NCBI GenBank assembly: GCA_900469445.1
Contig: UBXM01000009.1
Span: 1-64,000 of the forward strand
Length of the DNA stretch: 64,000 nucleotides
Origin: Hyphomicrobiales bacterium
GTDB taxonomy: Bacteria; Pseudomonadota; Alphaproteobacteria; Rhizobiales; Rhizobiaceae
Reading direction: 5' to 3'
Numbering within the stretch: position 1 is the stretch's first letter; each line of letters begins with the position of its first letter. The notes beneath the pieces are model-generated. The model was given only the letters and a program-made list of their open reading frames with translations, was not told the DNA's origin and ran no database searches. The position numbers were made by a program, and so were the translations under genes. Positions 36,713 through 46,613 of this stretch are shown piece after piece.

Positions 36713-38617
36713 TTATTCCGCCGCCGGCGTGCCGCGGGTAACGACGCCGAGATCGTCGCTCTCGCGCACCTGGCGCAGATGTTCTTCCGCCTGTGTTGCT
36801 TCCCGCTGACGGTTCCACATCGAGGCGTAGAGCCCGTCCTGCGCCAGCAGACCCGCGTGGGTGCCGCGCTCCGCGATCTCGCCGGCTCTGAGCACGATGA
36901 TCTCGTCCGCGCCGATCACGGTGGAAAGCCGGTGGGCAATCACCAGTGTCGTGCGGTTTTCCGAAACCCTGTCGAGCGCCGACTGGATCTCGTGTTCCGT
37001 CGTCGTGTCGAGCGCGGACGTCGCCTCGTCGAGGATCAGGATCGGCGGGGCCTTCAGGATCGTGCGGGCGATCGCCACGCGCTGTTTCTCGCCGCCTGAG
37101 AGTTTCAGGCCCCGTTCCCCGACCTTGGTTTCGTAGCCGTCCGGAAGCTGCTTGATGAACGTGTCGATCTGGGCGATCTCGGCAGCGCTCTGCACGTCCG
37201 TGTCACCAGCGCCGGGCCGACCATAGCGGATATTGTAGGCGACCGTATCGTTAAACAGCACCGTGTCCTGCGGAACCATGCCGATCGCCGCGCGCAGGGA
37301 CTTCTGCGTCACGTCACGCACGTCCTGGCCGTCGATGGTGATCGACCCGTCCTGGATGTCGTAGAAGCGATAGAGCAGGCGGGAGATGGTCGATTTGCCC
37401 GCACCCGACGGGCCGACGATCGCCACCGTCTTGCCGGCCGGCACCTCGAACGAGATCCCCTTGAGGATCGGCCGCTCCGGATCATAGGAGAAGCGGACAT
37501 CCTTGAAGGCGATCGCGCCCTTTTCCACGCCCGACGAATTGAGCGCCAGCGGCTTTGCATCCGGCCGGTCGGTCACTTCTGCCTCGACCTCCAGAAGTTC
37601 GAACATCTGCTCGATATCTGTCAGGCCCTGGCGGATTTCGCGATAGACGAAGCCGATGAAATTGAGCGGCACCGAAAGCTGCATCAAAAGCGCATTGACG
37701 AAGACGAAATCGCCGATCGTCTGTTCGCCGCGCTGCACGGCCAGTGCCGACATGATCATGATGACCGCCTGGCCAAGGCCGAAAATCACGCCCTGTCCGA
37801 AGTTCAGCCAACCGAGCGAGGTCCAGACCTGGGTGGCGGCCTTCTCGTAACGCGCCATCGACACGTCGAAGCGCCTGGCTTCCATTTCCTCGTTGCCGAA
37901 ATACTTGACCGTCTCGAAGTTCAGAAGCGAGTCGATCGCCTTGGTATTGGCGTCGGTATCGCTGTCGTTCATCGTCCGGCGGATGGCGATGCGCCAGTCG
38001 CTGGCCTTGATGGTGAACCAGATATAGGCGGCAACCGTGATCGCGGTAACGGCGAGATAGGCAAAACCATAGGCCGCCCAGAAAATGATGGCGGTCAAGA
38101 CGAATTCGATCAGCGTCGGCACCGAATTCAGGATGGTGAAGCGGACGATCGTCTCTATGCCCTTGGTGCCGCGCTCGATGATGCGCGACAGCCCGCCCGT
38201 CTTGCGCTCCAGATGGAAGCGCAGGGAAAGCTGGTGCATGTGGATGAAGGTCTTGTTGGCGAGCTGGCGCACAGCATGCTGTCCGACCGAGGCGAACAGC
38301 GCGTCACGCAGCTGGTTCAGCCCCACCTGCAGGATACGGGTGAAATTATAGGCGATGACCAGAACCACGGCGCCGAGCAGGAAGGCGGGCAGTAGGCCTG
38401 CCATGTCCAGCTTGCCGTTCAGCGCATCGGTTGCCCATTTGAAGAAATAGGGAACCGACAGCAGCACCAGCTTGGCCAGAATCAGGAAGAAGGTTGCCCA
38501 CAGCACCCGCGCCTTGAGGTCAGCACGACCCGTCGGCCACATGTAGGGCCAAAGGTTCACCAGAGTTCCAAGCGGATTGCCGTCATCCGCGGAAACGATC
38601 TTCTTCTTGTTGGACAT
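36713..38617 (-). CDS. Atm1/HMT1-type ABC exporter
   Basis: A 634-residue half-transporter with six membrane helices and an ABC domain: Walker [10 protein letters not shown], signature [10 protein letters not shown] and Walker [12 protein letters not shown]. The segment [14 protein letters not shown] is diagnostic for the ABCB7/Atm1/HMT1 group, which moves glutathione-linked sulfur or metal species. Bacterial members such as NaAtm1 confer heavy-metal tolerance. The ATG at 38617 has GGAG upstream. Confidence 0.92.
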   Translation of the reverse strand: MSNKKKIVSADDGNPLGTLVNLWPYMWPTGRADLKARVLWATFFLILAKLVLLSVPYFFKWATDALNGKLDMAGLLPAFLLGAVVLVIAYNFTRILQVGLNQLRDALFASVGQHAVRQLANKTFIHMHQLSLRFHLERKTGGLSRIIERGTKGIETIVRFTILNSVPTLIEFVLTAIIFWAAYGFAYLAVTAITVAAYIWFTIKASDWRIAIRRTMNDSDTDANTKAIDSLLNFETVKYFGNEEMEARRFDVSMARYEKAATQVWTSLGWLNFGQGVIFGLGQAVIMIMSALAVQRGEQTIGDFVFVNALLMQLSVPLNFIGFVYREIRQGLTDIEQMFELLEVEAEVTDRPDAKPLALNSSGVEKGAIAFKDVRFSYDPERPILKGISFEVPAGKTVAIVGPSGAGKSTISRLLYRFYDIQDGSITIDGQDVRDVTQKSLRAAIGMVPQDTVLFNDTVAYNIRYGRPGAGDTDVQSAAEIAQIDTFIKQLPDGYETKVGERGLKLSGGEKQRVAIARTILKAPPILILDEATSALDTTTEHEIQSALDRVSENRTTLVIAHRLSTVIGADEIIVLRAGEIAERGTHAGLLAQDGLYASMWNRQREATQAEEHLRQVRESDDLGVVTRGTPAAE

Positions 38618-38860
38618 GCAGGTCTCCGGGACGCGCGAAAAGGCGCCCACCGGCAAATAGGCGGCAAAGAGCGTGGATGCAATGCGGAGCCGGACGTTTC
38701 CGCGGGAAATAGGTCGGGTGTGGCTCAGGGGAGGGTGTCGAGGCACAAACATGCCGCAAGCTGGTCAGGCCCCACAGGTTTCAATGGCGAAACAGCCAGA
38801 CGTGTGAAGGATGACGGCGTTCCAATCTGGACTGTCGCTGCGTTGTAGCAACAGGCTGTT

Positions 38861-39340
38861 TCATCGGATTGCACCAAAAGCTGACGCCGATTGCGACGAG
38901 CCCTTCAGGAGCGCCCTCAACCCCTTGGGATAAAGGCCGGGCAAGCCGGGCCGATCAAGCTCGTCCAGGGCGTACCATCGCGCAATACCGGATGTTCCGT
39001 CACTCTCGTTGAAGCTGATCGTTTCGTGATTTCGATAGTCATCGGAAACAAACCCGATTTCGAAAATGAACATTATCTCGTGGCCGTTCTCGCCTTCGAA
39101 GACGTAGATATTCTCGATGACCTGTGGGCCAGACAGAACCTCTATCTCGGCTCCGAGCTCCTCAAGGAATTCGCGTCTCAGAGCCGATTGGGAGCTTTCG
39201 CCAAACTCCACCGTTCCCCCGAGCGGACGCACGCCGACAACGCGCCCGTGACTGTCTCGGACTTCAGCAGCCAGGAGGCGGCCATCTCGCCAATGAAGGC
39301 CGAGAGCCTTCACATTGATATTCGAACGCAAGCTGCTCAT
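38861..39340 (-). CDS. Nudix hydrolase
   Basis: A 159-residue protein with a full Nudix box GGTVEFGESSQSALRREFLEELG and a C-terminal WYALDELDRPGLPGLYPKGLRALL. This resembles the MutT-like group acting on nucleotides, but the substrate is unknown. It is monocistronic, transcribed away from the glycine-zipper gene. Confidence 0.88.
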   Translation of the reverse strand: MSSLRSNINVKALGLHWRDGRLLAAEVRDSHGRVVGVRPLGGTVEFGESSQSALRREFLEELGAEIEVLSGPQVIENIYVFEGENGHEIMFIFEIGFVSDDYRNHETISFNESDGTSGIARWYALDELDRPGLPGLYPKGLRALLKGSSQSASAFGAIR

Positions 39341-39608
39341 GGGTGAGGGATATTATAGCCAGTCGAGGACCGCAACGGGCCGAAAGCTCACGCCGTATAA
39401 GCGGTCATGCGACCTGGCTGATGTTCGCCTGCGAGCCGTAATGCCGACGAGACGCCTGTGATGCGTCGGCAGGATTGCGCGCGCTATCGCTCTCCTGCTC
39501 GGTCTCCGCGCCGCAAAAAAATCTCGCACGTAATGTTGTCGCAACGTGAGCCCCCGACTTTGGGCGCGGCGCCGAGGCTGAATGGGCCACGCCGCACGGG
39601 AGAACAAC

Positions 39609-39950
39609 ATGAACGCAGTCAAGAAATCACTCGCTACGCCGGCCCTTGCCATCGCGCTGGCTCTGTCGCTTCTCGCCCCAGGCGTTGCAGAGGCTGGAAA
39701 AAAGGAGCGAGCCATCGCCCTCGGGATCGGGATTGGCATGCTTGGAGGCGCGCTTGCCTCCAATGGCGATCCTCGCGCCGTCCTTGGCGGAGCCGTCGCT
39801 GGCGGCCTTATCGGAAGTGTGGCCGACAAGGATCGAAGAGATCGACGCGAGGACCGCAGATCCTGGCGCAACGACAGGCGTTGGGATGATCGATACCGGC
39901 ATGACCGACACCGGCATGACCGCAGACACGGTCACCGCGACTGGCGCTGA
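39609..39950 (+). CDS. Exported glycine-zipper protein with His/Arg-rich tail
   Basis: A 113-residue protein with a signal peptide (ATPALAIALALSLLAPGVAEA), a glycine-zipper segment (ALGIGIGMLGGALASNGDPRAVLGGAVAGGLIGSV) likely to associate with membranes, and a tail of alternating Asp-Arg-His residues (RYRHDRHRHDRRHGHRDW). The tail may bind metal or nucleic acid (inference). GGGAG precedes the ATG at 39609. It heads a run of four small plus-strand genes. Confidence 0.72.
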   Translation: MNAVKKSLATPALAIALALSLLAPGVAEAGKKERAIALGIGIGMLGGALASNGDPRAVLGGAVAGGLIGSVADKDRRDRREDRRSWRNDRRWDDRYRHDRHRHDRRHGHRDWR

Positions 39951-39988
39951 CCCTCTGCGAGCCAACTCAAATACAAGGAATGAAGACT

Positions 39989-40363
39989 ATGATGAAGACA
40001 CTCGCGGCAGCAGTGGCTGTGATGACCCTCGCCACCTTTCCCGCCTTCGCTCAGGAAAAGCCGGCCGACAAGGAAATGATCGACAAGGCTTTTGACGGCA
40101 TGGACACGAACAAGGACGGCAAGATCGACCGCGCCGAACTCGGCGTCTACATGCAGGCGATCGTGGACAAGCAGCGGGCGGAGTTCGATGCGGGTTTCGT
40201 CGAGGTTGACGTCAACAAGGATGGCAAGATCGACAAGGAAGAAGCCAAGGCAAACACCATCCTCGTCACCTATTTCGATGCGCTCGACACCGACAAGGAC
40301 GGCTTCCTCTCCAAGGCGGAGATGGACCATGCACTGGCCGAAGCCGCAAAGTTGAAAAACTGA
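39989..40363 (+). CDS. Exported EF-hand calcium-binding protein
   Basis: A 124-residue protein with a signal peptide ending FPAFAQ and three EF-hand loops: DTNKDGKIDRAE, DVNKDGKIDKEE and DTDKDGFLSKAE. Each has Asp at 1, 3 and 5 and Glu at 12, so all three should bind calcium in the periplasm. The ATG at 39989 is best placed for AAGGA at 39975; an ATG at 39980 is adjacent to that site. Its partner is unknown. Confidence 0.85.
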   Translation: MMKTLAAAVAVMTLATFPAFAQEKPADKEMIDKAFDGMDTNKDGKIDRAELGVYMQAIVDKQRAEFDAGFVEVDVNKDGKIDKEEAKANTILVTYFDALDTDKDGFLSKAEMDHALAEAAKLKN

Positions 40364-40385
40364 CATCCGATACCATCACCCGGTC

Positions 40386-40416
40386 AGCCGCCACGCAGTC
40401 TTACGGCGTGGCGGCT
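40386..40416. other. Strong hairpin after the EF-hand gene
   Basis: Arms 40386-40396 and 40406-40416 pair over 11 bp around a 9-base loop, 23 bases after the EF-hand stop. No T-tract follows, so it may stabilise the mRNA end rather than terminate. Confidence 0.5.
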
Positions 40417-40524
40417 CCCCCTGGCCGGCATCCTGTTCTGACGCGAACACGCAGGCCCGCGGACATGCGGCTCGTTCCGTCTTCCGGCTGAATTGCCGAT
40501 GAACCTCTCGAAAGAAGATCAAAG

Positions 40525-40809
40525 ATGATAGTGACGCCCAATCTTGCGCCGAAAACCCTGATGTCGATCTGCGGAGGGACCTTGCTCGTCCTGACATTGG
40601 CCAGTTGCACCTCTGCTGGAGCAGACGATTTCGACGACAGACGGCGCTGTGCCGGATATCGGAGCTACAGTGACTGTATGGACAGGCATCAGTACCGGCG
40701 CGACCGCGAGCAGCTGATCAATCAGGAAAAGGCCCTGATCAACGCGCAACAGGCCCGCGAAAATATGCGGATGCTGAGGGAGATCAGAAGGAAGCGTGGA
40801 GAATACTGA
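40525..40809 (+). CDS. Small lipoprotein
   Basis: A 94-residue protein with an N-terminal hydrophobic stretch ending in the lipobox LASC (LLVLTLASC), after which the cysteine would be lipidated. The mature part has two cysteines (RRCAGYRSYSDCMDRHQ) and a charged helical C-terminus. It probably sits in the inner or outer membrane facing the periplasm. It is the third gene of the small envelope-protein run. Family unknown. Confidence 0.72.
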   Translation: MIVTPNLAPKTLMSICGGTLLVLTLASCTSAGADDFDDRRRCAGYRSYSDCMDRHQYRRDREQLINQEKALINAQQARENMRMLREIRRKRGEY

Positions 40810-40995
40810 TTTCCCGGCTTGCGACCGTGATACCCGACCGGATCTGCCGGTTTGCATCACCATCGAGACGACCGGCTTTCCGTCGGAAACCAGATAGCCA
40901 CGCGAGATTTGGTGGCGGCGCAGTGGGAGCGTGAAGCGCTGCGCCTGCGTCCCGCAAAGCCGTCCCGGTGGTACAAATGTCTTTGGGAGATTTGC

Positions 40996-41328
40996 ATGTC
41001 TGAAAAAAGTTGCCGTGTACCGACCCCTGAACAGCGCCAGTTCATGGAGTTCAGGGATGCCGCCGAAAAGGCGATGCTCGACACGATCTACAAGGCGATC
41101 GACGATGCCGCCTTCGGGATGGCGGAAAATCTCAAGTCCGCCGGGATAGACATTCCGCCGACCGGCACGGACTATTTCACCTTCGCCGCTCAGCAGGTTC
41201 TGTTCGTGCGGCTGTGCGGAGGCGATCCCGACACGTTCAAAGGCGGTGATCCTGAAATCGGCGCAAAGATCGCCCGTAATTGGCAGTATATCATAGACCA
41301 CCATTGGCGCCGCGGTGAGGAGACTTGA
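40996..41328 (+). CDS. Uncharacterised 110-residue protein
   Basis: A soluble, mainly helical protein (EFRDAAEKAMLDTIYKAIDDAAFGMAENLKSAGIDIPPTG, then FTFAAQQVLFVRLCGGDPDTFKGGDPEIGAKIARNWQYI). There is no signal peptide. GGGAG lies six bases before the ATG at 40996, which favours this start over the longer frame. I do not recognise the family. Confidence 0.62.
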   Translation: MSEKSCRVPTPEQRQFMEFRDAAEKAMLDTIYKAIDDAAFGMAENLKSAGIDIPPTGTDYFTFAAQQVLFVRLCGGDPDTFKGGDPEIGAKIARNWQYIIDHHWRRGEET

Positions 41329-41801
41329 GGAGTGTGCGGCTAAATGCATTTCTGAAGCGATGACGCGGTGGATTTTCCCGCATAAGCCAAGCACCGATAT
41401 CCGCACCGGCAAAACCGGTTCGGAGGAAAAGGGAAGGGCAGGCGGTGGTATCGTGGGCTTGGTAGTTCAGGCTTTCCGCCTGCCCCGGCCGTTTCGTTCG
41501 ATCGTCAGGGACTTGTCAGTTCCCGTCCGATCGCACTGGCGACCATCACCGGATACCGAGCCGCAACCCGATGATCGAGGAGGCCGGCTCGCGAACCCGG
41601 TTCCCATCCGATGACGCCGACATTATCCGTATCACTGTCGGGGCGGGGATGATCACGTGCGGCCGGAACGGCCAAGTGCTTGAGATTACGCGTTAGATTT
41701 TTTCGATGGTCGTCCCGGCATCCCCGTTTTCAGCCGGAGCCACGGTTCAAGGCGCGCCGAATGTCGATGGCGCAAACGTTACGACACCCCGGTAGCTTGC
41801 C
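41329..41801. other. Long intergenic region
   Basis: The largest gene-poor stretch in the window. A 41-codon frame (41571-41696, ATG to TAG) exists but has no clear Shine-Dalgarno, so I do not call it. No repeat, tRNA or mobile-element remnant is evident. Confidence 0.5.
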
Positions 41802-41846
41802 CCAAAAACACCTCGGCCGGCGATCCTGTTGGAACCGCCGGCCGAG
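41802..41846 (-). terminator. Rho-independent terminator of the LysM gene
   Basis: A perfect 11-bp stem (41846-41836 with 41822-41812 on the minus strand) is followed by GTGTTTTTG. It begins 25 bases after the LysM protein stop. Confidence 0.85.
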
Positions 41847-41870
41847 CTCAATTCGATCATGGAAGCCTGA

Positions 41871-43583
41871 TCAACCCTTGTGATGCTGCAGCCGCTCGCG
41901 ATGCAGTTCTTCGGAATCGGGGCGATACTGCTCCGGCACACCGAAGATCTGGCCCGGCTGGATGACATCCGGATTGGCAATCTGTTCCTCGTTGGCAAGG
42001 TAGATCGTCGTGTAGCGCACGCCCTGGCCATAGGCGCGCCGTGCGATCTGCCAAAGCGTGTCGCCGCGGCGGATGATGACCGAACTGCGGTCGCTCTGGG
42101 TGAGCGGCGCCTGTTCGATCGTGCGCATACCCTCGGCCGAAGCCATGGTCTGCGGTGCGCCGCCGAACTGCTGTGCCAGTGCCGGCCCGACAGTCTCCGC
42201 AATCAGCTTCGTCAAATCGTCCAAGGCAGCGCCGACCGCCGCCACGTCACGGGGCAGGGCGTCCAGCGACTGGCGGGCCACATTGGCTTGGTTGGCGGTA
42301 ATGCCGACAGCCTCGGTCGCGTTGATCGAGGCGCCTGCCGGCAGCCTGTATTCGGCAAGCGACTGCAGCGCGATCGACGTTGCCGAACGGGCCGCGATCA
42401 TGTTTTCCAGCGTCGGAACCTTGCCGGCGTCATAAAGGCCCTTGAGCAGTGAGAAGGCCTTGGCCACCTGGCCACGCAGATTGTCGAACGCACCGCCATC
42501 GGCAATCGTGACGGGGCTTGCCGGGGCAGGCGATGCGACGGCAGCGACCTGATCGCCTGCCGGCCGGTTGAACGGCACTTCGACACGGACCAGAACCTGG
42601 CCATTGCTGCCCAGCGCCTCGACCGCGATGCGGTGATCGCCGACCGTCAGATTGGCGCTTCCGTCGATGACGAAATGTCCGTTGCCGCCCGCCTGTGCCT
42701 GGCCAACGACCGAGCCGTCGGCCGAGCCGCGAACCTGCCGGCCCGACCGGGTGACGCCGGCGATGAAGATTTTCGAGCCTTCGATCTCGACGGCCGTGAT
42801 CTGCAATTCGCTCGACATTGCGGGGGCCGTTGCCAGGGCACTCGTGCCGGAAGCCGGAGCAGAGGCGACATCGGAGGACTGGGGAACCGCAGGGGGCGCC
42901 GAAGCCTCTGCGCCCGTTGCAGGCGCCGCAGACTGGTTTGCAGGGGCGGAGGCGACCTTGCCGGCGTCTTCCGGAACCGCGATCAGGCGGCTGGCCTTGC
43001 CGGGCTTGGTCACCATGGCAAGAAGCTTGCCGCTCTTGTCGGCGGGCACGGAAACCGTTGCGATCTCTTCCGAGGTGACGACCTTGCCGTCCTTGCCGGT
43101 CGCCTTCAGCACGATCTGGTGGTCGCCGGGCGGCAGCGGCTTGTCGAGCACGGCAGCGAAATCACCGCTCGGACCGACCTCGACCTTGGCGATGACGGAA
43201 GTGCCGTTGGTGATCTCGAGGGTCGAATTGGGGGCCGCATGGCCGGCAATGACCGCAGAGCCATCGGGCTCGACGCGAAGGACGTCAAATGTCGGTATGC
43301 CGTTTGCGGCCGCTTCCGGCGCAGGTGTGGCGGCAGTAGCGTTTTCCGGGGCAGGCGAGGTCGAGGAAGGGGATGACGGAGCGGTCGCCTGTGGCTCGAG
43401 CTTTGCGGTCTCGGCAGGCTTGTTGCCATCCTTGACGGCATCCTTCACCGTGTCGCCGGCAGCATTGATCGCAGCTGCCACCGGCTCGGCATCCTGATTG
43501 ATCCTTGGCATGACAACGAAGATCATCAGCAGCGAAGCAATTGCAAGTACAATCAGGGCGAGCCAGCCGGCACGGTTCTTCAT
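41871..43583 (-). CDS. Membrane-anchored LysM protein
   Basis: A 570-residue protein with an N-terminal membrane anchor (WLALIVLAIASLLMIFVVMP), then Pro/Ala-rich linkers and two Ig/Ig-like segments (VLRVEPDGSAVIAGHAAPNS and ITAVEIEGSKIFIAGVTRSG). A C-terminal LysM domain (IIRRGDTLWQIARRAYGQGVRYTTIYLAN...NPDVIQPGQIF) binds peptidoglycan. It probably links the inner membrane to the cell wall. The ATG at 43583 has GAGG upstream; an ATG five codons earlier is possible. Confidence 0.9.
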   Translation of the reverse strand: MKNRAGWLALIVLAIASLLMIFVVMPRINQDAEPVAAAINAAGDTVKDAVKDGNKPAETAKLEPQATAPSSPSSTSPAPENATAATPAPEAAANGIPTFDVLRVEPDGSAVIAGHAAPNSTLEITNGTSVIAKVEVGPSGDFAAVLDKPLPPGDHQIVLKATGKDGKVVTSEEIATVSVPADKSGKLLAMVTKPGKASRLIAVPEDAGKVASAPANQSAAPATGAEASAPPAVPQSSDVASAPASGTSALATAPAMSSELQITAVEIEGSKIFIAGVTRSGRQVRGSADGSVVGQAQAGGNGHFVIDGSANLTVGDHRIAVEALGSNGQVLVRVEVPFNRPAGDQVAAVASPAPASPVTIADGGAFDNLRGQVAKAFSLLKGLYDAGKVPTLENMIAARSATSIALQSLAEYRLPAGASINATEAVGITANQANVARQSLDALPRDVAAVGAALDDLTKLIAETVGPALAQQFGGAPQTMASAEGMRTIEQAPLTQSDRSSVIIRRGDTLWQIARRAYGQGVRYTTIYLANEEQIANPDVIQPGQIFGVPEQYRPDSEELHRERLQHHKG

Positions 43584-43753
43584 AGTCTGTTGCCTCATAG
43601 GGCCTGTGTTTCCGCTACTTTACCGATTAGCTCTTTCCACTCTTCTTAACAAGCTTTTCACGTCATAAAGCCTTGCTCTAAAGGGATTTTCCCGTCAATT
43701 CTGCTCAGGCGGCCACAACTGTCGCACCCTTTGAATGCCCAATGGAGAAAACT

Positions 43754-44359
43754 GTGCCAATACGATCCATCTGCGTCTACTGCGGTTCCCAGCCCGGCCG
43801 TGACCCTGCTTACATCGCCGCCGGCCGCGCACTTGGAAAATCGATTGCCGCTCATGGCCTGCGGCTGGTCTATGGCGGCGGCACCAAGGGCATCATGGGC
43901 GCGGTTGCAGCGGGTGTTTTGGCGAACGGCGGCGAAGTGACCGGCATCATCCCCGAGTTCCTCGTCGACATGGAGGCGACGCGCCATTCGCTCGGTCAGC
44001 TCAACGAACTGATCGTGACCAGGGACATGCACGAGCGCAAGCACAAGATGTTCGAACGGTCGGACGCCTTCGTCACGCTTCCCGGCGGTATCGGCACATT
44101 GGAAGAGATCGTCGAGATCATGACCTGGGGCCAGCTCGGCCGTCACGAAAAGCCGATGGTCTTCGCCAATATCGGCGGCTTCTGGGACCCGATGCTGTCG
44201 CTGGTCAACCACATGCGCGCCGAGGGGTTCATCCACCGCGCCAATCTCGTGCAGCCGATGGTTATTTCCGAGGTTGACGACATCGTTCCGGCAATCCTCG
44301 AACGCGACGAGCTGCGCGCCTCGTCGGATGGCGAGGAAGCCGTTATCTCGAAGCTGTAG
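43754..44359 (+). CDS. LOG family protein (TIGR00730)
   Basis: A 201-residue Rossmann-like enzyme with VYCGSQPGRDPAYIAAGRALG, VYGGGTKGIMG and the diagnostic PGGIGTLEE motif. LOG proteins hydrolyse cytokinin riboside monophosphates or AMP to the base and ribose 5-phosphate, and the bacterial role is usually nucleotide turnover. GGAG at 43744-43747 is ideally spaced for the GTG at 43754, while the ATG at 43742 overlaps that site. Confidence 0.9.
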   Translation: MPIRSICVYCGSQPGRDPAYIAAGRALGKSIAAHGLRLVYGGGTKGIMGAVAAGVLANGGEVTGIIPEFLVDMEATRHSLGQLNELIVTRDMHERKHKMFERSDAFVTLPGGIGTLEEIVEIMTWGQLGRHEKPMVFANIGGFWDPMLSLVNHMRAEGFIHRANLVQPMVISEVDDIVPAILERDELRASSDGEEAVISKL

Positions 44360-44388
44360 GCACAGGCGGGTTTACCGTCATTCCGCTC

Positions 44389-44411
44389 GTCCTCGGGCTT
44401 GGCCCGAGGAC
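44389..44411. repeat. Short palindromic (REP-like) element
   Basis: GTCCTCGGGC-TTG-GCCCGAGGAC forms a perfect 10-bp hairpin with a 3-base loop between two convergent genes. The CCTCGGGCTTGxCCCGAGG core is frequent between genes in alphaproteobacteria, as I recall; it may also act as terminator. Confidence 0.6.
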
Positions 44412-44436
44412 TTGTTTCTGTCCCTGAAACCGGACG

Positions 44437-45363
44437 TCAGCGGCCGCGCAATTGCCGCAGCATGGCGATGGTATAGAGCGCCAGCGCCGCCCAGATCAGC
44501 ACGAAGCTCGTGAGCTTTGTCGTGCTCAGGGGCTCACCGAAGGCGAAGATGGCGATCAGGAAGATCATTGTCGGCGCGATATATTGCATGATGCCGATGG
44601 TCGACAGCTTGAGCAGTTTTGCCGCATTGGCATAGATCATCAGCGGTCCGGCGGTGACGATGCCCGAAAGCGCCAGCATGCCCATGTCGAAACCGGTTCC
44701 GCCGAGAAAATGCCCCTGTCCGGTGGCTTCCAGCCAGATCACATAGGGCAGCATGGGGATGCTGATCAGAAGCACTTCGAGAAAGAATCCCTGGTTGGGA
44801 CCGATCGGCAGCGTCTTGCGCAAAAGCGCGTAAATACCCCAGGTGACGGTCAGCGCCATAGACACCCATGGAAGCCCGCCCGCACCCCAGGCAAGGATGG
44901 CGACGGCCACGACCGCAAGCCCGATTGCCGCCATCTGCAGCGGCGCCAGCTTTTCCTTCAGGATGACGGCGGCGAGAAGGATGCTGAACAGCGGATTGAT
45001 GAAATAACCGAGAGCGGCATCGAGTGCATGTCCGGCGGCAACCGCCCAGACATAGACGCCCCAGTTGAGGGTGATGAGCGCTGCGGTGGCGCAGGCCATG
45101 CCGAGCATGCGCGGGTTTTGCAGCGCTGCCCGAACATCCTTCAATCGCCCGAGAATGACAAGCACGATACCTGCCACCGGCACGGACCAGATCGCCCGGT
45201 GCGCCAGCACCTCCATCGCCGGAAGATGGCCGACCGCCTTCAGGTAGAAGGGTAGAAAACCCCAGAGTAGATAGGCCGTCAGGCCGAAGGCGAAACCGCG
45301 CGGCGTGTCTTCATTGAGGGCAGCCGGAGGATTGGCGGGGGACGCAGCGTTTTGTGTGGCCAT
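44437..45363 (-). CDS. rarD: RarD family EamA transporter
   Basis: A 308-residue inner-membrane protein with ten helices. The opening GFAFGLTAYLLWGFLPFYLKAV and the segments LAHRAIWSVP and NWGVYVWAVAAGHALDAALGYFINPL match RarD. The E. coli homologue is chloramphenicol-sensitivity related, but the substrate is unknown. An inverted repeat lies just upstream of its ATG. Confidence 0.9.
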   Translation of the reverse strand: MATQNAASPANPPAALNEDTPRGFAFGLTAYLLWGFLPFYLKAVGHLPAMEVLAHRAIWSVPVAGIVLVILGRLKDVRAALQNPRMLGMACATAALITLNWGVYVWAVAAGHALDAALGYFINPLFSILLAAVILKEKLAPLQMAAIGLAVVAVAILAWGAGGLPWVSMALTVTWGIYALLRKTLPIGPNQGFFLEVLLISIPMLPYVIWLEATGQGHFLGGTGFDMGMLALSGIVTAGPLMIYANAAKLLKLSTIGIMQYIAPTMIFLIAIFAFGEPLSTTKLTSFVLIWAALALYTIAMLRQLRGR

Positions 45364-45384
45364 GGGGTGTTTCCGGCATTCTGT

Positions 45385-45408
45385 TGTAATTGTCCAAGCG
45401 CAATTACA
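45385..45408. promoter_or_regulatory. Operator-like inverted repeat upstream of rarD
   Basis: TGTAATTG-N8-CAATTACA (arms 45385-45392 and 45401-45408) is perfect and centred about 33 bases before the rarD ATG. It has the size of a dimeric repressor site. Confidence 0.45.
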
Positions 45409-45527
45409 GGATCGTGCCTTCGGCTACCAATTCATTTCTTTGAACCTTGCATTGAGACAAGTCATTCATCCTGCCACTATGGCGGGAATATGCGACGGAT
45501 CCTCACCGCGAGAAGGGAGACGCTCCA

Positions 45528-46433
45528 GTGAATGGCAGCCTGAAGGATGACAGAGTGAATTTCGAAAGCGAACCAACTCATCGCCGCCTTTATGCGCTTC
45601 AACTGCTCGCCAAGGCCGGTATCGATAGCAATGACAGGCTGTTGGCGGCTTTTGCCCGCGTGGCACGCGAGGATTATGTCGGCCCGCCGCCGTGGTTATT
45701 CGACGACGTCTTCGGCGGTGGATACCGCCCCGTCGCCTCAACCGATCCCATCGTGCTCTATCAGGATGTGCTTGTCGGCCTCCTGACGGAAAAGGGCATC
45801 AACAACGGATCGCCCTCGCTGCATGCGGCTGCATTCGACGCCTTGAAGATCCGCGAGGGCGAGACAGTCGTGCATATGGGGGCCGGTGCCGGTTATTATA
45901 CGGCGATCATCGCGGAACTCGTCGGCCCGTCCGGCCGCGTCGTCGCGGTGGAATACGATGCTTCGCTTGCGCAAAGGGCAAAGGCCAATCTCGCCTCATA
46001 CGGCAATGTCGAGGTGGTCAATGGCGATGCCTTCGACTGGCCGAGAGAAGAGGCCGATGTCATCTACGCCAATTTCGCTCTCGACCATCCGCCGGAAACC
46101 TGGATCGAAAGACTGGCGCCCCATGGTCGCCTGATCTTTCCTCTCGGCATTCCGGCGCTGGAAGACAGCGGCCGCTACGGTTTTACCCGCCATGCAGGCT
46201 ACCTGATGATCGACCTTCGGGCTCAAGGTTTCGGTGCCCGTTTCCTGCAGATCGTTTCCTTCATCTGGGGCGAGAGCGGCAAGCCGGTGCCGGCCGGGCG
46301 GCATGCCGGGCTGGAGGCCGCCTTTAGGGCACGCGGCCTGCGCAAAGTGAGAAGCCTGCGCTGGAAGACGGAAGCGGCAGGCAAGGAATGGTATGGTGAG
46401 GAGGACTGGGGCCTCTCCTTCGAAGAGCCTTGA
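45528..46433 (+). CDS. PCMT-like SAM methyltransferase
   Basis: A 301-residue protein whose N-terminal 200 residues resemble protein-L-isoaspartate O-methyltransferase: FARVAREDYVGPP, SPSLHAAAFDAL, then the SAM site VVHMGAGAGYYTAIIAELVGPSGRVVAVEYD. The usual PCMT S/P-H-M motif is altered, so isoaspartate repair is uncertain. The start is a GTG at 45528 with GGGAG nine bases upstream. No adjacent pair gene such as tolC is present. Confidence 0.82.
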   Translation: MNGSLKDDRVNFESEPTHRRLYALQLLAKAGIDSNDRLLAAFARVAREDYVGPPPWLFDDVFGGGYRPVASTDPIVLYQDVLVGLLTEKGINNGSPSLHAAAFDALKIREGETVVHMGAGAGYYTAIIAELVGPSGRVVAVEYDASLAQRAKANLASYGNVEVVNGDAFDWPREEADVIYANFALDHPPETWIERLAPHGRLIFPLGIPALEDSGRYGFTRHAGYLMIDLRAQGFGARFLQIVSFIWGESGKPVPAGRHAGLEAAFRARGLRKVRSLRWKTEAAGKEWYGEEDWGLSFEEP

Positions 46434-46613
46434 TCGGCCGCATCCTCCTAGTCTCTCAGTTTGCCATGACGGCACGAAATTCATCTCTCCATTTTTCGGG
46501 GAGATGATCGCCAAAATAACCCGATTATGGCGATCAATGAAAGAAGGCATAGTCCTCCCAACAAGCCGGACGGGATCTCGATGATCGCCGACCGGGGTTC
46601 AAGGGAGAACGCC

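Noticed and set aside
41571..41696. 41-codon ATG-to-TAG frame in the long intergenic region
   Set aside because: No convincing ribosome-binding site, promoter or recognisable sequence.
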